Assembly: GCA_025526935.1 (NCBI GenBank)
Contig: JAHLKD010000009.1
Span: 372,001-436,000, forward strand
Reading direction: 5' to 3'
Length of the DNA stretch: 64,000 nucleotides
From: Cladochytrium replicatum
Lineage: Eukaryota > Chytridiomycota > Chytridiomycetes > Cladochytriales > Cladochytriaceae
The first letter of the stretch is position 1; the number at the start of each line of letters is the position of its first letter. A program made the position numbers and the translations under genes. The notes under the pieces were generated by a model. It did not search any database. It saw only the letters and a list, made by a program, of their open reading frames with translations, and was not told the origin of the DNA. Of this stretch, positions 1 through 9,340 are shown in pieces.

Positions 1-403
1 ACCTTGCGTCGTGGAATCCGAGGACGATCTCAACGGAATGGGGAAATGCGGAAGCGCGAGGTGAAGTGGGAGGGATTGGGGCCAAAGACGTGGTGTGACG
101 AGCTGGTCGGGCTCGGAGGTGACGAAGGCCGCTGGTGGAGTGGCAGGGACAAAGGACTCCAGGTACTGGCTGCATCGTCTGGTGCCTTGCGGGAGAGGGT
201 ACGACGGAGATTGGCGGACGCGTTCGCAAGGACTGGAGCGACCGCTGCAGTTGGACTTGCGGGTTTTGACGCTGCTATGCCGCCAATGATTCTGGATTCC
301 TCATCCTGTTCAAGAGGGGAGATCGTGGAGCTCCATTTGGGAAGTTGTACATGCACCTACACAGCAAGTCAATAAAAGGATATTGGAACTGGAGGGGAAT
401 AGC
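1..403. other. No gene resolved at left edge
   Basis: A Ser/Pro/Ala-rich open frame lies on the minus strand (30-356) and other frames are open on the plus strand. None shows a recognisable domain or splice structure. It may be the edge of a gene outside the window, or GC-rich non-coding sequence. Confidence 0.3.
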
Positions 404-1618
404 CTACATGTTGAGTCGAAGCCCATCCTTGCTCAAAGCGTCACAAATCAAAGTCAACACCACATACTTGCGCTCCAGCGGGGCAACTGTTTGATAACGA
501 CCATCCGACGGCATCAACCACACGCGTTCCACCAAATGAAAATGCAGTTCTTTCACTTTTCGGAGCAGAACTTGTCGCCTGCCTATGGTTCCCGTTGCGG
601 TAGAGACCCCTGATCGTTCAGAAACATCAATGAACGCATTCTCCGTTGATCGTGGTGTGTTCTCATCGCCTTCTTCAGGTAGGTGAAATGGAAATCAGAT
701 CCAAGCAAGGCAGCTTCAGGAACGCGAATGCGGTAATGAATCTTTGAAAAGCGATTCAGTATTCTCAAATTAAAACGTCACCAGATGTCACTCACATCCT
801 CGTAATCGTCGTTGATGAGCTGAGGTACTCCGACCACTGTCCAGTCTACGATCGGCATCCACAGAATCTGCTCTTCCTTTCTGTAAGTTTTGTCGCCAGG
901 AAAACGTCCGGAAGCTCGGCAATGAGCTTATACGACACCTCCAGTTCCTTCTTTCCACCTCTTCACCGGGAACTCGGTGGAATATCCAGAGCCCTATGAG
1001 AAGGAATCTGGAACGAGAAATCTTCGATATGCGGGTCGGCGGGGTCACAACGTGCGCTCATGGTGCGGGTGTCCATCAAATTGTACTCGTTAGAGTGTTG
1101 TTACTTCAGTATGATGGTCCGACTCGTCGGTAGTAGTTCCCCAGGGAATCTCATGATGAATTCCCCAAGGAAAGTAACGCATAGATGGTTGAAGGCGATA
1201 ACTTCGGGAACAGCAAGGTCACCGAGCATATCAAAAGGTCGCCGGATCCTTGTTATTTTGGTGTCAAAGAGCTGTATAAAACAATTTCGTTCGTATGCTA
1301 ACCTTCTTCACCCCGCGAGACGATGAAAGTTCCTTGAGAACCCAGGGCAGGGACCAAGTCCATTGTGACGGCGTCACCACGCAAGTTTGTGTAAGCTTTC
1401 GCGACCTAGAGTTTGATTCATGGTGAGATGTCTTATACTATCAGCATGCTGTCGGACGTACCTTGCTTTTGAGGCCACTCAGGAATGTGCCCATAACATG
1501 CACAGATCGAGAAGATTCAAATTTTCGCAATTCTTTAGTTGCTAAGAATGGAAAATTCTCTCTACCCAAATCAATGGGATTCGTTGGCTGGATGGAAGCC
1601 TGGCGCATAAGCGCTAAC
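404..1618 (-). pseudogene. Unknown multi-exon gene, possibly decayed
   Basis: I do not recognise the family. Read on the minus strand, protein-like segments occur in colinear order. A start near 1618 (MRQASIQPTNPIDL) leads to a first segment ending at a GT donor (LSGLKSK) and a second segment containing LVPALGSQGTFIVSRGEE. Then come LFDTKITRIRRPFDMLGDL, a segment with MDTRTMSARCDPADPHIED, one with ILWMPIVDWTVVGVPQLI, and IHYRIRVPEAALLGSDFHF after a clean GT-AG intron. The C-terminus ends DALSKDGLRLNM and a stop at 404-406. Several junctions do not keep one reading frame with canonical splice sites, so either some introns were missed or frameshifts have broken the gene. No signal peptide or membrane segment is evident. 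The coding strand looks convincing; the product and integrity do not. Confidence 0.45.
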
Positions 1619-2353
1619 AAGAGTCATTCTAAGAGCTCATGGATTTTGCTAAGTTCTGCTGGTCAAATTCCATGTTGATTTAGGACTCATCGGCTGAGCA
1701 AAACCAACAGTACCGAGGGGTACACATAAGAGCCAATCTTAATCTGACAGCACAGGATTCAGTGCTGAAATTTCCTCAAAGAAGATCGTGATTGTTAATA
1801 GGTAGGCCTTGGTTATCAATGCACACTCCGTATGGTAACCGAACAGTCAACCCACAAGCACCCCACACTGTGATCATTGCCTCACGCCGCCTCAATGGTG
1901 TTCAAGTATCAGTCGCAACGATCTGGGAGCAACTCAAACCCGAAAACCAGAACGCGGTTGTTGCATGCGAGATACCGTTAGATTAGTCTTCTTCACACGT
2001 CAAAATATTCTCGATGTGGGAAGCGAAAACGTATCCGGTCATATACAGCTTCGTGATCGAAGCCTCGTGCTCAACGCCGGCGATTTTGGTGTTCTGGGCT
2101 GATCTAAACCACAACCGTTACTTTGGAGGGAGAGTGAGTGAAACGCTTGAAAACGAGGGGCGATCTGATCGTTTGCAAGTTCACTCTTTGCGTAACCGAC
2201 GAGTCGTTGCTGCCCAGATCAACGAGAAAGCGCACGAATACGCCCAACGGATCCAGTATGATCAAGCGACAGTTCAGGTTTGTAATTATTTCGTTGATAA
2301 ATTTCTCCATTCTTTGAAAAATTCTTCTATCCGTCATCTCTAATCTCCAAGAA
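1619..2353. other. Intergenic stretch before transporter gene
   Basis: Short open frames exist (for example 2014-2343, plus) but none has a recognisable domain. The stretch lies between the divergent unknown gene on the left and the DMT transporter and probably holds both promoters. No other structure seen. Confidence 0.35.
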
Positions 2354-3773
2354 ATGTCTCCGTCCTCAGAGTCTGATCCGCTCCTGCCCTCCGTCGTCCC
2401 GCAACGCAGCGAATCTCTCGCCGCCTACGGAACATCCAATCCCTCCGCGCCAGCGCAGCACCCTCTGCTCTCTCGAGCTGCTCCTTCCGCAGCACAGACC
2501 AGCAGCATCAATGGGCCCCTCGCAATGGTCACCGCCTCCTTCCTCCTCGCGACAATGAACCTTGGGGTGAAGGCACTCCAGAACCCCCCACCCCTGTTCA
2601 GCTCTCCGCTTCCCGATCCGCCACCGGAGTTCGGCCCGAACGAATTGCGGGAGCCGGAAGTCCTGCATTCGTTTGAGATCATCTTTATCCGCTCCATCAT
2701 CACGTATATCTTGTCCGCAGGCACCATGCTGTTCTACAAGATCGACGGCGCGCTTATCGGTCCCAAGGGCGTTCGCGGACTGTTGATGCTCCGTGGTCTC
2801 GAAGGATTCCTGTCGCTTTCATGGTACGATCCCTCAAATTACAGCCTTCATGAAGTATAGTTTTAATATTCTCCTTAGCTCATACGCTGCCGTCGGTCTA
2901 CTTTCCCTCGGCGACGCCACCGTACTCCTCTTCCTCGCCCCAACCATCACCGGCATCCTCGGAGCTCTCATCCTCAAAGAACCCTACTCCCGCGCCGACC
3001 TCGCCGCCTCCTCCGTCGCTCTCGTCGGAGTGATCTGCATCGCCCGGCCCGCCTTTATCATGGGCCACATCTCCGGATCCCCGCAGCAGCCCCAGAACCC
3101 TTTGGGGGTCGCCACTGCGATCTTTGGCGCCTTCTTCCAGAGCTCCATCTTCCTCACCGTGCGCTTCATCAGGAACCGCGCGACCCCGCTGCATAACCCG
3201 CTCAGTCTCAGCATTGTGTGCTTCTTGATGGCGGGAATCGGGTATGCGATTGCGATCGCGGTGTACGGGTCGACCCTGACCCTGGGCGAGGGGGCCCTTG
3301 CGAGCGGGAATATAAAGGTGATCTACCATGCGATGAGGATGGCGGTGAGGACCGCGGGTCCGGAATGGAGATGGATCGTTCCGACCACACCGAGCGTGTG
3401 GATCTGGATGGCTTTGGTGTGCCTGTCGGGATTCTTTGGTCAAATCGCCTTATCTCGCGCATTGATTGTCGAATCTGCTGCCCGCGCAGCAACACTCAAC
3501 TACAGTCAAGGTAAATTATTCTTACAATCCCCACCCAATAAGTATCACTAATCCGGTGATTCAGTTGTGTTTGCGTTCTTGCTAGAATACTTTATCTATC
3601 GCACCGAACCTAACCCATGGTCCATCCTTGGTGCTATCATTATCGGCTCGAGCGTGATCGCACTGGCGGCTCTCAAAGTACGTCACCATGGTTCGCATAA
3701 TTCGCATAGAACTGGTGCTCATGCGGAGGAGCACGTCGAGGTGAACCCTACCGTCGTGCTGCACCGATCTTGA
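2354..3773 (+). CDS. EamA/DMT-superfamily membrane transporter
   Basis: Predicted multi-pass drug/metabolite-transporter family protein; the substrate cannot be told from sequence. Three exons (2354-2823, 2879-3510, 3565-3773) with GT-AG introns of 55 and 54 nt give 436 residues. A disordered, Ser/Pro-rich N-terminal tail of about 55 residues precedes the first hydrophobic helix. Two EamA-like halves follow, marked by GDATVLLFLAPTITGILGAL in the first and by AATLNYSQVVFAFLLEYFIY with LGAIIIGSSVIALAAL in the second. The C-terminus is hydrophilic and His-rich. The architecture resembles fungal proteins related to SLC35G/DUF6, which is family knowledge rather than a search result. It converges on the DOMON-b561 gene. 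Start chosen because it is the first ATG of a long frame with a disordered cytosolic N-tail. Confidence 0.85.
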
Positions 3774-4066
3774 TTCGTTATGTCGTTTGTGGACCCTTTT
3801 TTCATTCAGACATGTCATTTCTTCCTTTCGGTTTGTGTGCACCTCCCCTGATGATGATGGTTGCTGCGGACATTGACGCTTTTGGTAATGGTACTGAACC
3901 GGGCGCTGGTCTAGTTTGTTATGTTTGAGCAGTAGTAATTAAGAAATGCCAAATACAATAAACGAAACAGAGAACATGTTACAAATAAAGCCACAGACAA
4001 ACACTGTTGACATTGCAATAAAGCAACCCCAGTGAAATATGCGACCTTTTAAACACAACATCATCA

Positions 4067-5423
4067 TCAGAAACCAGAGTACTTTGGCAACATCTTCTTG
4101 CTGTTCTCATTGAACGACGGCGCTGGCACGCTCTGGTACTTTGTGTCGGAATGATGTTGCTGTCCAAAGACGTATTCGCACGCACCCACCCCGATGACGA
4201 CCATCAATGCCCACAGCCCGTACACAACCCCCGAGATTTTCCCCAAAGACGAAGCAGAGGAGTCGAAGTACGAAGAGTAGAGCGCAAGACCGATCGGCAC
4301 GACGACGGCGAAACCGAGGAGAAGCGCCGAGCGACCTACCCACCAGTGAATTTTGTCACGAATGGGGATCGCGGAGCGCGCGGGGTCGAAGAGTTTATCG
4401 ATGACGATACCAAGCACGGCTTGTAGCGGTGCAGCGCAGATCAAGAGCATTCCAAGAACCTGCAACGAAACAAAACAATTTGTCAACTCTGATCACATTT
4501 CAAGGTTCCCACACCAGCTTCATACCACATGGGTCCCCTTCAATGGATCCGAGACCGAAAACTGCTCCCCGCCAGAAGATTCAGTGTAGACGTAAATCAA
4601 TCCGAGCGCGATGAACGTGAACAGCACCACGAGGGTGAACAGGATATAGTGGATCCGGAACCACCACACCCCGAGCTTGGGCTTAAAGTATCGGGCCACG
4701 ATCACTGCGGATGGCGCAAATACTCCCCACGCAAGCGCCATCAACCACCCATGTGCAACCAACAGCATCGTGTTTGCACCTCCACCTCCAATATCCGAGT
4801 CCGCAGAAGCTCCCGACGAGCTCAACAGTGTCAACCCACTCAACGCCTGCCGAGCGAACGAGGGGTGCTTTGAGATCGATGAGGAGGGGTTGCTGCTCGT
4901 CGGGCGTTCTGTCGGGTTCATGGCGTAGATGTAGGCTTGTTTTTGGTCGACGCCCTGGAAAGCGAGGGAGGCCGGGAGACCTGAGAGTTGGGCGTAGGTG
5001 CGGTCGAAGGTGGCGACCATTTTCTGCGTGCCGTTGAGGTTCATCACTTTGGTCTGTGCGGATACAATGCTGATGGTTCCTGGCATGTGTCGAGGCAAGG
5101 AGTAGCCAGACACTAAGCGGCGTGATACTGTGACGGTTCCATCATTGTTCGGCCAAGCAATCTGAAATAAAAATTAGAAAATTGGCCGAGCAGAGTTCTC
5201 TATATGAACGCACGACAACGTCCGCCGACGACATGCTCGAGCCTGGCCCGAATGCGACCCAACCGATGTTCGGTGGCGCTGTGTATACGATCCTCACTGC
5301 GGTGGCATTGAGTTGGGTCGCAGTTATGCAAAACTGGTCGTTTGAGCTGGGGACTTGAATGCACGATCGTGCGTAGACTGCAGCCACGAAGAAGTAGAGG
5401 ACCAGCAAGGAGAGGCGGAACAT
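4067..5423 (-). CDS. DOMON domain-cytochrome b561 membrane reductase
   Basis: Three exons on the minus strand (5423-5214, 5161-4526, 4459-4067) give 412 residues. A signal peptide (MFRLSLLVLYFFVAAVYA) is followed by a DOMON/CDH-cytochrome-like domain (about residues 20-190; IGWVAFGPGSSMSSADVVV). The second half is an eukaryotic cytochrome b561 core of about five helices. Histidines suited to haem binding occur in AHGWLMALAW, RIHYILF, KGTHV and DKIHWWVGR. The N-terminal domain should face outside the cell or the vesicle lumen. By family analogy it would move electrons across the membrane to reduce ferric iron or feed extracellular redox enzymes; the partner is inferred, not seen. The C-terminal tail is polar. 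Both introns have canonical GT-AG ends. Confidence 0.88.
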
Positions 5424-6152
5424 CTTTGGAGTTGAATGTGGTAGCTAGCTAGCTTGAGAGCGGATGGCCGAGATGGGTTCCGCCGTCCTAAAGTCGAGTC
5501 GAGGGTCGGGCAGGTCGCAGTTGTCTTATGGGTGGCGGGGACCGGAGACATCGAATTCCCACGGTGGTGTGCAGATTGTCTGTGCGGGTGGAACAGCGCA
5601 CCAACTTAGCAATTGTGTGATCAGTAGTACTTCAAAAGGACAAGAGTAAACTATTACCGTGATGTCACCGATCCAGAAGTTGCGGCTGACAGTGCATGGG
5701 TTTAATGTAGCACAGAGGAGCCTCAAAATAACAAAAAATAATAACAAACCCATTACGGCACGGATGTGTCCGCAGAAGTGCGCAAGACAAGGAGCTTCGT
5801 CTGGATTGCACATATCACCGACGCAGACGTCTGCAGCAGCGGCTGACTTGTCTATGTCTGGGTCAGAGATCAGCATGCTTTCCGGCAATTCGCAAGCACA
5901 ATGTGGCAGTACAGTCTGTTTTCCAGGTCTGGACGGTGCCAATCGCAACAGGGGCCTCGGATGAAAACGCGCACCATGAGTGGTGGGAACAACCCCCAAT
6001 CATGGCAACAAGCTAGGGCCTTCTAAAAAGGGGCAGAAAAAGAGAGCTCAGAAGATCTCTGTGCAGCTGCACAACACGGCTATCGACAAATTTCTCTAAC
6101 CATGTCTTTATGAATGTCCCAAGATTCATGGTGACATACATGAAATTGAGGC
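5424..6152. other. Upstream region of DOMON-b561 gene
   Basis: The minus-strand open frame 5526-5999 has no domain and no splice logic, so I treat it as spurious. The region presumably contains the promoter of the DOMON-b561 gene. Its right edge is the insertion site of the hAT-like element (target duplicate TAGGAGGT at 6153-6160). Confidence 0.4.
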
Positions 6153-6599
6153 TAGGAGGTAAGGTTTGGCAGGTCTGGGTTGGGTCCGGGTTTCAGTGGC
6201 GACCTGCATTAAACCCTTTATTTTGGGTCGTGCTTGTCCAGCAGGCACCCGGCGGGTCACTGACGGGTATGAAGGGAATACCCAGACCCGAAGTGGTTGA
6301 AACCCGTACCCGACCCTGACCAGCCGGGTTTGTTGCTGCTCAGGAGAGGAGTGATTGAACTTGAGTTAGAACACGCTTGATATTTACATGAACTCTTTGT
6401 GTCTGTGTGGACCGTGTGATATTTACAAACACTATCTCAAAGATGAACAAAACTCCACTGAACAATCACAAGTTGATAGGTGGAACAGCCCAAATCAGCT
6501 TCTGTATCTGGTTCGAGAAAGTGTCTGTGGACAAAATCCTATTGCTCGTAGTATTTGTAGAGAGGTTAGCTGCATCTGATAGAGATTACTGAAGTACCG

Positions 6600-6930
6600 T
6601 GCTGCTGCAGGCTAAGCAATGCAAGGGAACTGGTTGGAGAACTGGTTTATTGTACTTTCGGAATTCTACCAATCCCCTTGATAGCCGACGAGATGCTTAT
6701 TGGGCCGCCCGTTGATGTTGGCACTGCAGGTGTATCAGCTTCTGAATGACCAGCCTGTAGTTTCAGAGCAGCAAGCTCTCCCTCCAGGGCAGTCACACGT
6801 GATTTCTATTGTGAAATCTCCTGGGAAGCCGCCTGCTTCTCCCTTTCTATTGCAGCGGTGATCTCCCTGAATCTTGCTAGCTCTTCATGCTCGCCGTGCT
6901 GAATCAATGCACCCGCCCTGCCCAATCCCA
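6600..6930 (-). repeat. Coding-like fragment also present inverted at 47150-47470
   Basis: On the minus strand this translates to a charged, coiled-coil-like stretch (containing GEHEELARFREITAAIERE) with an in-frame stop. The same sequence recurs in the opposite orientation near 47150-47470 with roughly 85-90% visual identity. It is probably a remnant of a second protein of the mobile element rather than a host gene. Confidence 0.5.
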
Positions 6931-7006
6931 GAGATGTTTCAGGTGCAGTCACCGGTTCTGACTTGATTCTCTTTCAGATGATGGTTTGGATTGTTTCAAA
7001 GCTCGT

Positions 7007-7481
7007 GTTAAAAACTAGCATATCAGACTGTTCCCTATATGGGTTATCCTTTGGGTTGTCTTTTTTCTCTTTGGTCTGAGTTTTATTGTCAATCCCTCTT
7101 CGTTCTTATTTATGGACTTGTATTTCATGTATTTATTTCCATGTTTGGCAGGTCCTGTGTGGAGTGATCTTGGCATTTAGTGGGGAATGTGGTGTGGCTT
7201 GGTCCTTTGAGTTGATGTGACCAATGTCTTTGACCACAGGTATGCCCACAGGCACTGTTCACTTGAATATAGGAGTTGATGTGCCCAATGTCTTTGACCA
7301 CAGCATTCCCTGGCTGCCTGACCAGCTTGGGTGTAGTGTACAGCCTGTCTGAGTATTAGGCATATACACACACCTGGGAGAATAGGTACTGGGCCAAGAG
7401 ACAGAACCTGGCGCTGTTGTGCTAGCTACAGTACAGCTAAAAACGCCCTACCGCTGCCAGGAGAGGCCTTTGGTTTTTAAC
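7007..7481 (+). mobile_element. 475-bp MITE-like element, copy 1
   Basis: The ends are perfect inverted repeats, GTTAAAAAC at the left and GTTTTTAAC at the right. Imperfect short direct repeats flank it (AGCTCGT before, AGCTCGC after). The body is non-coding and near-identical in order to copies at 35192-35667 and 46331-46805. It contains an internal near-repeat in which 'gttgatgtgaccaatg'-like sequence occurs twice. It is nested inside the hAT-like element and is therefore younger than that insertion. Confidence 0.75.
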
Positions 7482-7685
7482 AGCTCGCTTCTTTGTAGTT
7501 CGAGGCATGGTGTTGGTAATGTTTGTCGTGGGAAGATACAGACCCAGCGTCTTAGCCGGAATAGTAAAGGAATGTATGCTATAATACTTCCCTGACACTG
7601 TACCTCTTGTTTTCTACCCAATCATGAAAATAATAATAAGCTACGGAAGAAACTGTCTACCCAGACACAGTGACACTCAGACTCC

Positions 7686-7935
7686 CAGATTCTGTCAACC
7701 CGGACACTTTCTCAACTCATTGACGGTACTTCAGTAATCTCTATCAGATACAGCTAACCTCTCTACAAATACTACTAGCAATAGGATCCTGTCCACCCAG
7801 ACACTTTCTCAACTCATTGACGGTACTTCACTGATCTCTATCAAGTCTAACCTCTCTATAAATGTTATAAATGTTACCAGCAATAAGATTCTGTCCACCC
7901 GGACACTTTCTCAACTCATTGACGGTGCTTCAACA
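7686..7935 (+). repeat. Tandem repeat of about 107 bp, 2.5 copies
   Basis: Each unit runs from a degenerate CTGTCCACCCGGACAC palindrome through CTTTCTCAACTCATTGACGG to GCTAACCTCTCTA and ends near AGCAATAGGATC. The same unit appears inverted near 6520-6600, 8040-8150 and 9010-9135, all inside the hAT-like element. The array therefore belongs to the transposon's internal sequence. Confidence 0.65.
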
Positions 7936-8261
7936 GATGAACAGTCTAAACAACAATTTACATTTAAAAGATTGGGTTATCATCAGTTGCTTCCAACTCT
8001 AAGACAACATCAAAATCCTCGCCAAAATTATGCACCTTTGCAAAATCCTCACTAATGCTAGTAACATTGATAGAGAGGTTAGTTGTACTTGATAGAAGTA
8101 CCGTCACTGAGTTGAGAAAGTGTCCGGGTGGACAGAATCTGGGAGACTGAGTGTCACTGTAACGCTCATTTTGACCATATAGAACCTGCTATTCCAGCGA
8201 GTTGTCACATCGATAATTGGTAATAGAGGAACCAGCTTCACAAATTGCACGAATCAATAAA

Positions 8262-8923
8262 TTACCTTCGTCGTTTTGGGGAAGAACAGATTCCACTGAC
8301 TAGCCATCGAAGAAGGTTTATGACATTAACGCCGGAGTTATCGACATGTGCGACTGTGTCCCCTGCAGGCCCAAATGTATCGATAAAATCCTTTGCTGCA
8401 AGATTGATATTGTGTGCCATACACCGCATGGCTTGAGTTTCTGCTGACCACGCAATATCCCTATCTTCCAATAGCGTCTCCAGCTTAGCACTCATGGTAA
8501 AGTTGTTTGAACCGTTGTCGGTTGTAATGCACAATAAGCATTCACCCACTGCCAAATTCATCCAGACACTTGTCAAGCTGATTAGCCATGGCGATGGCTT
8601 CATGCGTTCCAACCATCGGAATCATCTGCAGCAGCAAGTCCTGCAGCTCCTATTCTTTCGTGAAGAAGTGGGCAGTAAATTCCAAGAAAAGAAATCTGGT
8701 TCTTTGATGTCCAACAGTCAGCTGCTATTGATACTTTTGAAGGCGAACCAACAATCAGACTTTGAACGAGCTCCTTCTGCCTATCGTAAAGATCCATCTC
8801 ATTTTGCTTCACTGCTTTTGCCATCTTTGGTGTATAGTTTGGCTGAAAAGTCTTCAGCATGCTGACAAAGAACTCGTTCTCCACAACAGTAAAAGCCTGA
8901 TTGTCTGCAGCAATCCAGTCCAA
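8262..8923 (-). pseudogene. Broken hAT-family transposase fragment
   Basis: Minus-strand frames show hallmark hAT transposase segments. The N-terminal side has a run beginning WIAADNQAF and VSIAADCWTSKNQISFLGI. After a frame change come TTDNGSNNFTMSAKLETLL and MRCMAHNINLAAKDFI, which correspond to the DDE/RNase H core region before and around the large insertion. Between these segments the frame changes and stops appear (for example the TAG and TGA around 8640-8540). The C-terminal dimerisation region was not found. The gene is thus inactive. Its position inside 6161-9326 identifies that element as hAT. Confidence 0.8.
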
Positions 8924-9340
8924 AATCCACTGCCAGGTGCACAGAAAGCAGAGCTCTCGAGGTCTGTAGTGGTAGAAATTGTTTGTTACAGAACTTCCGT
9001 TGTGACTTCTTGGAAAGTGTCAGGGTGGACAGAATCCTATTGCTAGTAACATTGATAGAGAGGTTAGTTGTACTTGATAGAGATCACTGAAGTACAGTCA
9101 ATGAGTTGAGAAAGTGTCCAGGTGGACAGAAAATATATGCCCCGATGTCTGTAGTGATACAAAATTGTATGTATCAAAGTGTCCGCGTAGACAGAAAGAA
9201 CAATAGCTTCGTTTTAGCTTGCTTATCACATCAGGTTTTACTCGGGTCTGAATCTTGATCCGAGGAGGGATTTGCCACTGGACGTGATACCCGACCCGAA
9301 AGACCCAAAAACCCGCCGATCCTTACTAGGAGGTCTTTCC

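Larger units (their letters stand above)
6161..9326. mobile_element. hAT-like DNA transposon, degenerate, with nested insertion
   Basis: The 8-bp sequence TAGGAGGT flanks the element at 6153-6160 and 9327-9334, the target-duplication length typical of hAT elements. The left end (AAGGTTTGGCAGGTC) and the reverse complement of the right end (GTAAGGATCGGCGGGT) form imperfect terminal inverted repeats, and both ends are rich in GGGTC/GACCC words. Inside lie a broken hAT transposase on the minus strand (8262-8923), a nested 475-bp MITE-like element (7007-7481) and several copies of a near-palindromic motif (TGTCC-N4-GGACA). Related partial copies occur at 36035-36574 and from 46009. The element no longer encodes an intact transposase, so it is not autonomous. 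Confidence 0.75.

Noticed and set aside
2898-3443. Long minus-strand open frames opposite the DMT transporter (181 residues)
   Set aside because: They lie antisense to a well-supported membrane protein, are rich in His/Arg/Glu as expected of shadow frames, and have no domain.
5526-5999. 157-residue minus-strand frame upstream of the DOMON-b561 gene
   Set aside because: No domain, no intron logic, and it covers the expected promoter; a single hydrophobic run is not enough support.
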